Positions 1-8,319 of a stretch of 64,000 bases of DNA are shown piece after piece. The first letter of the stretch is position 1. Each line of letters starts with the position of its first letter. The notes below the pieces were generated by a model. That model did not search any database. It was given only the letters and a program-made list of their open reading frames with translations, and was not told the DNA's origin. The position numbers and the translations under genes are program-made. The DNA is from Pseudomonas helleri (GTDB lineage: Bacteria > Pseudomonadota > Gammaproteobacteria > Pseudomonadales > Pseudomonadaceae): assembly GCF_001043025.1 (NCBI RefSeq), contig NZ_JYLD01000006.1, positions 62,001-126,000 on the forward strand. The letters run 5' to 3'.

Positions 1-1
1 G

Positions 2-235
2 CTCAGTGGCGAGCACCTGAGCGCGATCATGGCCAAGCTCTGCGGCGTCGACCTGAGTGCCGAAGCTTTCGGGTTTGGCGCCGTGGCGCAAACCTCGGCG
101 GCGCGTATCAACGTCATCGTCATCAACTCGGGCAGTGCGCAGCAGCCGGCTTTGCACATTTTGTTTGACCGTCCCTCGAAAGCCTATTTCCACGAAGCGC
201 TGGTGGATGCGATGCAGGAGTTTATTGGGGGGTAA
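2..235 (+). CDS. Sarcosine oxidase gamma subunit-like protein, C-terminal fragment (5' end outside window)
   Basis: The frame is already open at the first base of the window and ends at TAA 233-235, so only the last 77 or so residues are seen. The segment has the pattern AKLCGVDL...VAQTSAARINVIVI, then a C-terminal YFHEALVDAMQEF. This matches my memory of the end of SoxG, the gamma subunit of heterotetrameric sarcosine oxidase, which belongs to the YgfZ/GcvT-related folate-binding proteins. The complex oxidatively demethylates sarcosine to glycine and passes the C1 unit to tetrahydrofolate. If correct, soxBDA should lie upstream, outside the window. An internal ATG at 29 exists but the homology continues upstream of it, so it is not the start. 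A related amine-oxidase gamma subunit is the main alternative. Confidence 0.7.
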   Translation, partial: LSGEHLSAIMAKLCGVDLSAEAFGFGAVAQTSAARINVIVINSGSAQQPALHILFDRPSKAYFHEALVDAMQEFIGG

Positions 236-240
236 AAAGG

Positions 241-317
241 CCTGTAGGAGCTGCCGAAGGCTGCGATCTTTTGATGAATAACGTCAAAAGATCGCGAGGC
301 AAGCTCGCTCCTACAGG
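241..317. repeat. REPIN-like inverted repeat (GTAGGAGCGAGC family)
   Basis: Two oppositely oriented copies of a short motif (GTAGGAGC...GCGATCTTTTGA and TCAAAAGATCGCGAGGC...GCTCCTAC) are separated by a short spacer. The left arm is degenerate (GCTGCCGAAGGCT in place of GAGCTTGCCTCG). It lies between convergent genes. At least ten further elements of this family occur in the window. Confidence 0.85.
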
Positions 318-330
318 TGGGTGACGCTTA

Positions 331-1929
331 TCAATGCAGCGAAGCCGCTTCCAGAATCAGGTCCGCGCCGCGCTCTGCCACGGCCATGACCGCGCCCTGG
401 ATGTTGCCGGAGACCATTGACGGAATCACCGAGGCGTCGACCACGCGCAACCCCGTCATGCCCCGTACCCGCAGGGACGAGTCGACCACGGCGTCAGCAT
501 CTTCGCCCATGCGGCAGGTGGCGATGGGGTGATAGATGGTCTGGCCGTTACGTTGGGCAAATTCAAGCCATTGTTCATCGGTTTGCACGTCAATGCCCGG
601 GCCGGTTTCCAGCTCGACAAAGGCTTGCATGGCTGGCCGCTGCATGATCCGTCGGGCGATTTTCATGCCCTCGATCAGGCTTTGGCGGTCTTCTTCGACG
701 CTCAAGAAGTTCGGCCGAATGGCCGGCATGACTTGCGGGTCGGCTGACTGGATATGGATGCTGCCCTTGGACTTTGGCCGTAACTGGCTAACTCCGATGG
801 TCATGCCCGGGTGCTTGTCGAGAATCCGCTCGGCCGCGTTGGCGTAGCTGGCGTGCACCACAAAGTACTGCACGTCCGGGGTTGGCATCTGCGCCTGGCT
901 TTTGACAAACCCGTGCACCAGCCCGGTACCCAGGGTCAGAATCCCGGTGCGCTGGGTGAAGTACTCGAACACCGCCATGCCCAAGCGCCAGCCACGGGCC
1001 ATTTGGTTGAGGGTGATCGCGTTTTTGAGCTTCCAGTTCAGGCGGGTGGCAAAGTGGTCGATGTAGTTTTCACCGACCCCGTCCAGCCGGTGCTTGACTG
1101 CAATGCCGACTTTTTCGAGGACATCCGGACGACCGATCCCGGACAACTCAAGGATCTGAGGCGACTGGATCGCCCCGGCACAGAGGATCACGTCTTGCAA
1201 CGCGTTGACGGTGATTTCCCGGCCATTCTGGCGGTAAGTGATGCCCGTGCAGCGATTGCCCTTGAGCTCCAGGCGCAACACATGGGCATGGGTTTCAATG
1301 GTCAGGTTGGGCCTGCGCCGGGCCGGGTTGAGGTAACCGTCAACCACGCTCCAGCGCCGCCCTTGGTGCTGAACCACCTGGTAGTAGCCGAAACCGGTCT
1401 GCTGATCATTGTTGTAGTCGCTGTTGAATGGCTGATTGTCTTGCTTGGCCGCGAGCATGAACGCGTCGGCAATGGGATAGCGCTCAGACACCTGGCTGAG
1501 GTGCATAGGGCCGTCATGACCGCGGCGATGATCGCCCAGCGGATAGTTTTCAATCTTTTTGAAGTACGGCTTGAGGGTGGTGAAGTTCCAGCCCTTGGCG
1601 CCAGCGGCCTCCCAGGCGTCGTAATCACCCGGCTGACCGCGCACGTAGATCATGCCGTTGATCAGGGTCGAGCCACCCAGGCCTTTGCCGCGTGGCACGG
1701 CAATTTCGCGGCCCTGGGTGTTCTCTTCGGCCTGGGTCTTGAAACGCCAGTTATAGCGTTTGTCGACCAGCAGTTTGCTGAAGCCTGCCGGAATCGGAAT
1801 CCAGAAACCCTTGGGTTCACCACCGGCTTCCAGCACCAGGACACGGTACTTGCCGGAGGCAGTCAAACGGTTGGCGAGAATGCAGCCTGCGGTGCCGCCG
1901 CCGACGATGATGTAATCAAACGCACTCAT
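331..1929 (-). CDS. GMC-family FAD-dependent oxidoreductase (choline/alcohol dehydrogenase-like)
   Basis: A 532-residue flavoprotein of the glucose-methanol-choline family, oxidising a primary or secondary alcohol with FAD. The N-terminal Rossmann ADP-binding motif (VGGGTAGCILANRL, about residues 9-22) is followed by an E in VLVLEAGG. The GMC signature 1 region (PRGKGLGGSTLINGMIYVRG, about 79-98) and signature 2 (CAGAIQSPQILELSGIG, about 251-267) are clear, and the C-terminal active-site segment contains YHPIATCRMG and a VVDASVIPSMVSGN block. Length is normal for the family. It overlaps the AroE-like gene upstream by 14 nt and closes a three-gene operon with an aldehyde dehydrogenase, suggesting sequential alcohol to aldehyde to acid oxidation. 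There is no signal peptide and the substrate cannot be told from sequence. Confidence 0.9.
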   Translation of the reverse strand: MSAFDYIIVGGGTAGCILANRLTASGKYRVLVLEAGGEPKGFWIPIPAGFSKLLVDKRYNWRFKTQAEENTQGREIAVPRGKGLGGSTLINGMIYVRGQPGDYDAWEAAGAKGWNFTTLKPYFKKIENYPLGDHRRGHDGPMHLSQVSERYPIADAFMLAAKQDNQPFNSDYNNDQQTGFGYYQVVQHQGRRWSVVDGYLNPARRRPNLTIETHAHVLRLELKGNRCTGITYRQNGREITVNALQDVILCAGAIQSPQILELSGIGRPDVLEKVGIAVKHRLDGVGENYIDHFATRLNWKLKNAITLNQMARGWRLGMAVFEYFTQRTGILTLGTGLVHGFVKSQAQMPTPDVQYFVVHASYANAAERILDKHPGMTIGVSQLRPKSKGSIHIQSADPQVMPAIRPNFLSVEEDRQSLIEGMKIARRIMQRPAMQAFVELETGPGIDVQTDEQWLEFAQRNGQTIYHPIATCRMGEDADAVVDSSLRVRGMTGLRVVDASVIPSMVSGNIQGAVMAVAERGADLILEAASLH

Positions 1930-2746
1930 GACAGGACTCTTTCTTGCTCGACGACATTGCCGCTGCCATCAACTCAATCTGGCAGAGCAGCATAGGCAGG
2001 CCTTCGTGGATCCGGCAGCCAACTTTTTGCGCCGCCGCCAATAATGGGGTGATGACTGGTTTCATGATGATCTCGGCAACCACTTGATCGGCCGTGAGCA
2101 GCGTGACGTCACACGGCAGCGGGTCGCCCTCCTTGAGCCCCAGTGACGTGCCGTTGACCACCAGGTCGTAGCCTGAAGGGTCGGAGGTTCCGATTGTGAC
2201 TTGCAGATCAGGAAACGCCCGGGTGAGACGGTCAACCAGCGACGTGGCTTTCTCGCGACTGCGGTTGGCGATGGTCAGCCAACCAATCCCGGAGGCAGCC
2301 AGGGCAAAAGCGATGGCATTGGCAGCCCCGCCTGCGCCCGCCAGGTACACCGCGCGGCCTTCAAGTTCGATACCCGCCTGCCGCAAGCCGCTGACAAAGC
2401 CTTCGCCATCGAGAATTTCACCGTGCAATTTGCCGTCGCAGGTACGGGTCACGACGTTCACCGCACCCACCAGGCGCGCGGCCTCGGAAACGCTGTCGCA
2501 CAGATCAACAATGGCGGTTTTGTGCGGCACCGTGACGATAAAACCGTCAAGGCTCTTGATACCGCGCAAGCCGTTGACCACCCGCTCAAGGTCGGACGGC
2601 GACACATGAAACGGCACCAGCACCTGGTCCAGCCCCATCGAGGAAAACAGCCGGTTCATGGCTTGCGGGGTCTGCACGTGGTGGATTGGGTCGGCAAGGA
2701 TGGCGAAGACCCGTGTGGTGCCGCTGATTTGAGTGATGTCAGTCAT
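1916..2746 (-). CDS. Shikimate dehydrogenase-like (AroE family) protein with altered substrate site
   Basis: 276 residues with AroE fold features: an N-terminal substrate domain containing VPHK (catalytic-type Lys, about 74-77), a GAVNVV segment, ILDGEGF (the NTDGxGF equivalent, about 112-118) and the nucleotide-binding GAGGAANAIAFAL loop (about 137-149). The usual carboxylate-binding motif GxPIxHSxSPxxHN reads ADPIHHVQTPQAMN here, so both serines and the histidine are replaced. This argues for a substrate other than shikimate, or for a specialised SDH-like enzyme. The start ATG is four bases after the aldehyde dehydrogenase stop, and the end overlaps the GMC gene, so the three are translated as one operon. 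It is unlikely to be the housekeeping aroE. Confidence 0.82.
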   Translation of the reverse strand: MTDITQISGTTRVFAILADPIHHVQTPQAMNRLFSSMGLDQVLVPFHVSPSDLERVVNGLRGIKSLDGFIVTVPHKTAIVDLCDSVSEAARLVGAVNVVTRTCDGKLHGEILDGEGFVSGLRQAGIELEGRAVYLAGAGGAANAIAFALAASGIGWLTIANRSREKATSLVDRLTRAFPDLQVTIGTSDPSGYDLVVNGTSLGLKEGDPLPCDVTLLTADQVVAEIIMKPVITPLLAAAQKVGCRIHEGLPMLLCQIELMAAAMSSSKKESCHECV

Positions 2747-2750
2747 TGCT

Positions 2751-4184
2751 TCAGGCCAGGGTGTAGGCGGTTTTTACGCCTGTATAGAATTCACGGGCAT
2801 AGCTGCCCTGCTCTCGTGTGCCGTAACTGGAGGCCTTTCGGCCGCCAAACGGGGCGTGATAGTCGACGCCTGCGGTGGCCACATTGACCATCACCATGCC
2901 CGCGCCGGAACGCTGCTTGAAGTCAGCGGCGTATTTCAGCGAGGTGGTGCAGATACCCGAGGACAAACCGAAATCGGTGTCGTTGGCCAACGCAACGGCC
3001 TGCTCGTAATCCTTGACCCGGATCACGCTGGCCACCGGACCAAAGACTTCTTCGCGGTTGATGCGCATGTCGTTGGTGGTCTCGGTAATCAGCGCCGGGG
3101 ACAAGTAAAAGCCCGGGGTTGCGCGTTCCAGCCGTTCGCCGCCAAAGACCAGATTGCCGCCCTCGCGGCGCGCAATGTCGATGTACTCGCAGTCCTGCTT
3201 GAGTTGCGCCTGGGACACTACCGGGCCCATGTCGCAGCCGTCGGCCAGCGCATGGTCGACCCGCAGCCCGGCGAGCCGTTGCTTTACGGCCTCGACAAAG
3301 CGGTCGTGGATGCCGTCTTGCACGATCAAGCGGCTGGAAGCGGTACAGCGCTGGCCGGTCGAGAAATACGAACCGGACACCGCGACTTCCACCGCTTGCT
3401 GTAAATCGGCGTCATCCAGAATCACCAGCGGGTTTTTACCGCCCATTTCCAGTTGCACCTTGGCGCCCCGTTCCATGCAGGCCAGGCCCACCTGACGGCC
3501 GGTGAAGGTTGAGCCGGTAAAGGTCACAGCGCGCACTTTGCGCGAATGGGCCAAGACGTCACCCACTTTTGAGCCCGGCCCCATGACCAGGTTAAACACC
3601 CCGGCCGGCAGCGCCCCGGCCCGCACAATGATTTCGGCCAGCGCCCAGGCACTGCCCGGCACCAGATCTGCGGGTTTAAAGACCACGGTGTTGCCGAACG
3701 CCAGCGCGGGGGCGATCTTCCAGGCAGGGATCGCGATGGGGAAGTTCCACGGCGTGATGATCCCGATCACCCCTTCAGGCTCGCGGCGTACATCGACCTC
3801 GACGCCAGGGCGAATGGAAGGCAAACGCTCACCTGACATTCGCAAGGCTTCACCGGCGAAAAACTTGAACACGCGCCCGGCCCGCACCACTTCCCCGACG
3901 CCTTCGGCGAGGGTTTTGCCCTCTTCACGGGCGAGCAAACGCCCGAGTTCTTCACGACGTGCGAGGACCTCGCTGCCGATACGGTCCAGCGCGTCACTGC
4001 GTTGTTCTGCGGTAAATTTTGCCCATGCGGCCTGCGCATCAAACGCCGCTTCAACCGCCGCTTGCGCCTGCGTGGCATCAGCCCGCGCATACTCGCCGAT
4101 TACATCGTTGGTGTCTGACGGATTGATGTTTACGTTCACATCAACGCCGGTAACCCACTCTCCGCCTATATAGTTTTTATTCAC
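2751..4184 (-). CDS. Aldehyde dehydrogenase, NAD(P)-dependent (ketoglutarate-semialdehyde type)
   Basis: A 477-residue ALDH-superfamily enzyme oxidising an aldehyde to its acid. Visible motifs, numbered from the chosen start: PWNFP (145-149), the FTGS cofactor loop (222-225), catalytic general base in LEMGGKNP (E246), and nucleophile in GQRC (C280). I chose the GTG at 4182-4184 because it gives the usual N-terminus NKNYIGGEW and has GGAG eight bases upstream. An ATG at 4268 in the same frame would add 28 residues without family similarity. The overall sequence resembles alpha-ketoglutarate semialdehyde or related dehydrogenases, but the substrate is inferred. It is the first gene of the operon with the AroE-like and GMC genes. 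Confidence 0.9.
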   Translation of the reverse strand: MNKNYIGGEWVTGVDVNVNINPSDTNDVIGEYARADATQAQAAVEAAFDAQAAWAKFTAEQRSDALDRIGSEVLARREELGRLLAREEGKTLAEGVGEVVRAGRVFKFFAGEALRMSGERLPSIRPGVEVDVRREPEGVIGIITPWNFPIAIPAWKIAPALAFGNTVVFKPADLVPGSAWALAEIIVRAGALPAGVFNLVMGPGSKVGDVLAHSRKVRAVTFTGSTFTGRQVGLACMERGAKVQLEMGGKNPLVILDDADLQQAVEVAVSGSYFSTGQRCTASSRLIVQDGIHDRFVEAVKQRLAGLRVDHALADGCDMGPVVSQAQLKQDCEYIDIARREGGNLVFGGERLERATPGFYLSPALITETTNDMRINREEVFGPVASVIRVKDYEQAVALANDTDFGLSSGICTTSLKYAADFKQRSGAGMVMVNVATAGVDYHAPFGGRKASSYGTREQGSYAREFYTGVKTAYTLA

Positions 4185-4425
4185 GCGTAGTGCTCCAGCG
4201 AGGGAATAAACACGTTCCAGGTTCACTATGGGTGCGCTGCCTTGAAGGCAGCCGAACGCCTTGACCATGACGCAGGGCGCCAGCTTTTAGGGGGCGAAAT
4301 ACCCTGGAAAATGCAGTCAATCGCTATTAAGAAGGTGATGGCAAAAACATACGCTTAAGCCCGGACAGCGTCTATGAATTGGCTATGACGGGGGTTCATA
4401 CCCGCTGTGCCAGGACGGCACAGGG

Positions 4426-4588
4426 CTATTGGTTTGCTGCCACCGTCTTCGACGCCGCGCTGTCGCGCAACAAACAGGCCAGCGAATATCAGCATCCCCC
4501 AATCGGTTCCCTCTCCTTCGGGAGAGGGCTAGGGTGAGGGGGCTCTTAGATCAAGATCAAAAGATCGCGAGGCAAGCTCGCTCCTACA
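4426..4588. repeat. Composite intergenic repeat plus single REP arm
   Basis: The stretch has a GCCGCGCTGTCGCGCAACAA block, then CAGCATCCCCCAATCGG, then a hairpin (CCCTCTCC TTCG GGAGAGGG) and CTAGGGTGAGGGGGCTC. It ends in a REP arm (4557-4588). The same block order recurs in inverted orientation at 52541-52645, and in degenerate form at 27369-27525 and in part at 11415-11500. It fills the gap between the ALDH operon and the GntR gene; no gene is seen here. Upstream of it (4269-4425) lies the promoter region of the ALDH operon, with no recognisable site. Confidence 0.75.
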
Positions 4589-4603
4589 AAAGCCTGTTTA
4601 CGG

Positions 4604-5332
4604 TTAACCCGGATACCGGGTTTCCATAACCACGGACAAGGCGTCCGGGCGCCAAAACTCCTGGTCAAACTCAACCGGTTGGCCGGCTTCACCAAAGTTC
4701 AAGCGTTCAAGGTATAAGCTGCTGGAACCGACACTGAGTTGCAGCAGCTCGGCCTGATGCTCGTCCACGGTGCCGGTGTGCATGGCCAGTTCGCAGCGCG
4801 ACTGGACACGGCCAAAACGCTCTCTCAGCACCGTGGTCAGGGAGGTATTGAGGTCGGCATCGAGTAAGCCTGGGCACCAGTTGGCGACCAGTGCGTTGAA
4901 TTCCAGGAGCACCGGGCGCCGATCCACCCAGCGCCGCCGTTGCAGATAAAACACCGGCTCGTCAGCCGATGCCAAGCCCATCCGCCGTGCCAGCCAACTG
5001 CCCGCCGGGCGCAGTTCGGCGTGCAGGCATTCGGTTAATGGCGTACGCCCTTGGGCGGCAACGTAGTCCATAAAGCCGGTGATGCGCGTCGGGTCGTAGC
5101 GAATACGTTGGGGGCTGACGAACCAGCCCCGGCGGTTTTCCCGGTATACCACCCCTTCGGCTTCGAGTTGCTGCAACGCTTGGCGCAATGTCACGCGGGT
5201 GCAGCCAAAACGCTCGGCCATCTCACGTTCGGACGGAAATTTGTGGTCGGCGCAGGGCGTCCCGCTGGCGACGTCAGCGGCAATTTCGTCACGAATACGC
5301 AAGTAATGAGGGGACACGGGATCAAATGGCAT
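4604..5332 (-). CDS. GntR-family transcriptional regulator, HutC subfamily (UTRA domain)
   Basis: About 242 residues. The N-terminal winged helix-turn-helix (about residues 10-72) holds FPSEREMAERFGCTRVTLRQ and LEAEGVVYRENRRGWFV. The rest is a UTRA ligand-binding domain with characteristic segments PVFYLQRRRWVD, PVLLEFNAL and SLYLERLNF, ending in VEFDQEFWRPD. Such proteins bind TGGTnTAnACCA palindromes and are released by the pathway metabolite. A matching site lies at 11352-11363, before the first gene of this operon, so autoregulation of the whole cluster is likely. The start ATG at 5332 was preferred; an in-frame ATG at 5344 adds four residues. It overlaps the end of the PnuC gene, indicating coupled translation. 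Confidence 0.88.
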   Translation of the reverse strand: MPFDPVSPHYLRIRDEIAADVASGTPCADHKFPSEREMAERFGCTRVTLRQALQQLEAEGVVYRENRRGWFVSPQRIRYDPTRITGFMDYVAAQGRTPLTECLHAELRPAGSWLARRMGLASADEPVFYLQRRRWVDRRPVLLEFNALVANWCPGLLDADLNTSLTTVLRERFGRVQSRCELAMHTGTVDEHQAELLQLSVGSSSLYLERLNFGEAGQPVEFDQEFWRPDALSVVMETRYPG

Positions 5333-5921
5333 TGGCACATCCACGGGCTTGGGTCTGCGCTTCCTGGCTCAGCAGGTCACGCTTCCAGCTACGGTAGCCA
5401 TAGAACGCCAGCAGCACAAACCCGGCGTAAAGGCCTGCCGTCAGTTGCAGGTCTTTGCTCAAGTACATGCCCACGTAGACAACGTCCAGGGCTATCCACA
5501 ACGCCCAACTGGCCACGTATTTACGTGCCGCCCAGACGCTGGCGACCAGACTGAATGCTGTCAGTGATGCGTCCAGCCACGGCACAGCGGCATCGGTAAA
5601 ACTGGACATCAGGCCGCCCAGCAACACGGTGCCGATGACTCCGGCAATCGCGCCCAGTACGGCATCGCGCAATGGCAGTCGCGCCACGTGCACTTTGCCG
5701 TGATCCAGCCCGCCCTGGCTCCAGCGCCACCAACCGTACCCCTGCAGAAAGGCAAAGATGATTTGCAGCAAGGTGTCGGAATAGAGCTTGGCGTCGAAAA
5801 AAATCCACGCATACAACAGCACGGCAACGACACTGACCGGCCAGCACCAGCGGATGCGCTGGGTGGTCAGCCAGACCCCGAGGACATTGATCAGCACGGC
5901 GACGATTTCCAGATTTGACAT
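5322..5921 (-). CDS. PnuC-family vitamin transporter (nicotinamide riboside or thiamine type)
   Basis: 199 residues, almost entirely hydrophobic helices, as in the seven-helix PnuC (SWEET-like) facilitators. Characteristic segments are FAFLQGYGWWRW (helix 3 region), a basic loop, and the C-terminal block ALWIALDVVYVGMYL...LYAGFVLLAFYGYRSW. PnuC proteins carry nicotinamide riboside; close relatives called PnuT carry thiamine. These cannot be separated by eye. The ATG at 5921 has GAGGG eight bases upstream; an in-frame upstream ATG at 5951 has no such site. The neighbouring TonB receptor, kinase and THI5-like protein would supply outer-membrane passage and trapping by phosphorylation. No NAD-salvage gene is adjacent, which favours a ligand other than nicotinamide riboside. 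Confidence 0.85.
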   Translation of the reverse strand: MSNLEIVAVLINVLGVWLTTQRIRWCWPVSVVAVLLYAWIFFDAKLYSDTLLQIIFAFLQGYGWWRWSQGGLDHGKVHVARLPLRDAVLGAIAGVIGTVLLGGLMSSFTDAAVPWLDASLTAFSLVASVWAARKYVASWALWIALDVVYVGMYLSKDLQLTAGLYAGFVLLAFYGYRSWKRDLLSQEAQTQARGCANAI

Positions 5922-5969
5922 TCTTGCGCCCTCAATAAAGTGGTGCAGCACCCAGGGGTGCTGCCCGAA

Positions 5970-8192
5970 TCAGAAGTTCACCGTGGCGGACAAACGCGCG
6001 GTTCGCGGCGCACCCTGGAATACGTAGTCGTCGCCCATGTAGGCACCCACGTCACGCCAGTAGCGTTTGTCGAACAGGTTGTCGACCGTCAGGCGAAACA
6101 CCGTGTCGTAGCCTTCGATGCGGGTGCTGTAGCGGCTGCCGACATCGAACACGGTGTAACCGGCGGCTTTGACGCTGCCCTGCTGATTGGCATATTTGCT
6201 GGCGCTGTATTGCCCGCCGCCCAGCAAGGCCAACCCCGGCACCCCCGGAATGCTGTAGTCAGCGTGAAGGCTGGCGCGCAGGTTCGGGACGTTGATGGCT
6301 TGATGCCCATCATAGGCGTCGGTGCCGCTGTCGCTGACCCGGGCGCGGATGGCGGCAACGCTGGCGGCGATTTGCAGGTTAGTGCTCACGTGGCCATTGG
6401 CAGACAACTCGATCCCGGTGTTTTTCTGCTTGCCCTGCTGCACGAAGGTGAAGGTGCCGTCGCCGTTGGGCTTGTTGTACTGGTAGTCCTGGCTGATCTG
6501 GAACAGCGCGGCAGTCAGGCTCAGGTTTTGCCAGTCGTGCTTGACCCCCAGTTCGATTTGACGCGAGGTGGTGGGCGCGAGGATTTCACTGGCATTGGTG
6601 CTGAACCAGGCCGCCTGGCCGCCCAGTGACAAGCCCTTGCTGTAGCTGAGGTACACCGAAGTATCCAGCCATGGCTTGTAGATCAAAGCCGCTTGCGGCA
6701 AAAACTCCGAGCGTTGGGTATGCCGGTTGGTCGACCCGTCGCTGTCATAGGCTTTTTCGTCGAGGCGAATCTGCCGCCCGCCGAGCACGGTTTGCCATTG
6801 CTCGTTGAAACTGATGCGGTCGGTCACGAACACGCCGTATTGGCGGCTGTCGAGATGGCGGTAAGTGTGGCCCGGGGTGCCGTCATAAGGTTCCAGCGTT
6901 TCAGGGGTGGTGCCAATCGTGCCCGAACCGATCATCTGGTTGAACTCAGGGCGGCTGTCGAGCACCCGACGGAATGCGCTGCTGCCCACCGTCAGTTCAT
7001 GCTTGAGTGAACCGGTGTCGAACTGGCCGCTGAGTGCCAGCTGGGCTTCATCATTGCGCCGCGTGTCATCGGGGTTGCGGTAGTCATAAATGTCGTAGTT
7101 GCCTTCGGGGCTGAAGGTGTTCGGCACGGCAGCCCCGGCGCAACTGGCCGAGCCATAGCAGCCCCAGGCAAAGGTGCTGTAGTCATCAATCACCACCCGG
7201 CTGCGCGAGGCGCTGAAGCTGGCTTTCCAGTTCTCGTTGAAGCGGTACTCGTACAAACCGTCCATGTTCAACGAGTTGATGGTCACCGGTTTCGACCAGC
7301 TTTGATAAGCCAGCAGATCGTGAGGGTTGACGTGATGGGGCAGCTCAGTGCCGCCCAGCAACTGATAGCCCGGCACCGAACGCTGTTGACGGCGCTGGTA
7401 CTCGGCATTCAGTTGCAACGTGCTGTTGGGGTCGATGTTCCAGTCCAGCGCCAGCGAGGCAAAATCGCGCTTGCCGTCGGCATGGTCGACATAGGAATGA
7501 ATGTCTTCATGGGCCAGGTTGGTGCGGATACCCACCTGCTGCTCGCTGCCGAACCAGCCACCCAAATCAGTGGCCAGATAACTGCCGCCCTGATCGGTGG
7601 TCGATACCGTCACCGAGCGCACATTTTCCGGGCGCTTGGTCACGTAGTTGACCAAGCCGCCAGGCTCGGACACGCCACTTTGCAGGCCCGCCAGGCCTTT
7701 GAGCACTTCGACCTGTTGCTTGTTTTCCAGGCCGACGTTCTGCTCGCCGGTGATGGTGCGGCCATTGATCTTGTAGCTGCTGGCCGAATTCAGGGAGAAG
7801 CCGCGCACCTCAAAGTTTTCGTAGTAACCAATCGGCGCATAGCTTTCGCCCACGGAGGCGTCATTGCGCAGCACTTCGCTGAGCAGGCGCGCTTGCTGAT
7901 CCTTGATCTGCTGATCGGTGATCACGCTGATTGCTGCGGGCGTGTCGAGCAGAGGCGCTGAGTCAAAGCCGCCGACCGAGGCGGAGGTGGCCTGATAACC
8001 GCTGTCGTGCTCGCCGACTACGGTCACGGCGTCCAATTGAACGCTATTGGATGAAGCCGCCAGGCTGTCGGCCCATGCCCCAGCGGGCAGCAAGGTGGTG
8101 CCCACGCCACAGGCCATCAACATGCCGGCGCGTAACAGATTTGGCGAAAACCGAGGGAGGGATAACTCGGCAGTTCGATACAACATGACCAT
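5970..8192 (-). CDS. TonB-dependent outer-membrane receptor
   Basis: 740 residues: an N-terminal signal peptide (hydrophobic stretch ending near GAWA), a TonB-box-like segment (LDAVTVVGE), a plug domain with PAAISVITDQQIKDQQA and FEVRGFSLN, then a 22-strand barrel ending in the aromatic TARLSATVNF. The family transports siderophores, cobalamin or thiamine-like ligands using TonB energy. It sits in an operon with a PnuC-type inner-membrane carrier, which suggests the ligand is a vitamin-like molecule rather than iron. The start ATG has a strong AAGGAG seven bases upstream. In the mRNA leader, GGCACCG and CGGTGCC (about 8210-8250) can pair just upstream of the ribosome site, so translational control is possible. 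No TPP, cobalamin or FMN riboswitch was recognised. Confidence 0.88.
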   Translation of the reverse strand: MVMLYRTAELSLPRFSPNLLRAGMLMACGVGTTLLPAGAWADSLAASSNSVQLDAVTVVGEHDSGYQATSASVGGFDSAPLLDTPAAISVITDQQIKDQQARLLSEVLRNDASVGESYAPIGYYENFEVRGFSLNSASSYKINGRTITGEQNVGLENKQQVEVLKGLAGLQSGVSEPGGLVNYVTKRPENVRSVTVSTTDQGGSYLATDLGGWFGSEQQVGIRTNLAHEDIHSYVDHADGKRDFASLALDWNIDPNSTLQLNAEYQRRQQRSVPGYQLLGGTELPHHVNPHDLLAYQSWSKPVTINSLNMDGLYEYRFNENWKASFSASRSRVVIDDYSTFAWGCYGSASCAGAAVPNTFSPEGNYDIYDYRNPDDTRRNDEAQLALSGQFDTGSLKHELTVGSSAFRRVLDSRPEFNQMIGSGTIGTTPETLEPYDGTPGHTYRHLDSRQYGVFVTDRISFNEQWQTVLGGRQIRLDEKAYDSDGSTNRHTQRSEFLPQAALIYKPWLDTSVYLSYSKGLSLGGQAAWFSTNASEILAPTTSRQIELGVKHDWQNLSLTAALFQISQDYQYNKPNGDGTFTFVQQGKQKNTGIELSANGHVSTNLQIAASVAAIRARVSDSGTDAYDGHQAINVPNLRASLHADYSIPGVPGLALLGGGQYSASKYANQQGSVKAAGYTVFDVGSRYSTRIEGYDTVFRLTVDNLFDKRYWRDVGAYMGDDYVFQGAPRTARLSATVNF

Positions 8193-8319
8193 GAAAGCTC
8201 CTTAACGGGCACCGCCGTCACCGGCGCTATTTGCCAGGCACGGTGCCGCAAACGCGCCAGAACTGCAAAGCCCCGGTACTACTTGGATTGATTGGCCAGT
8301 GCCCGAAGGCCCTTGGACG

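Noticed and set aside
811..1995. 394-codon open frame on the plus strand
   Set aside because: It is antisense to the GMC oxidoreductase gene and has no ribosome site or domain.
8193..8319. TPP or cobalamin riboswitch upstream of the TonB receptor gene
   Set aside because: The leader has a short stem near the ribosome site, but the conserved cores of those riboswitches were not found.
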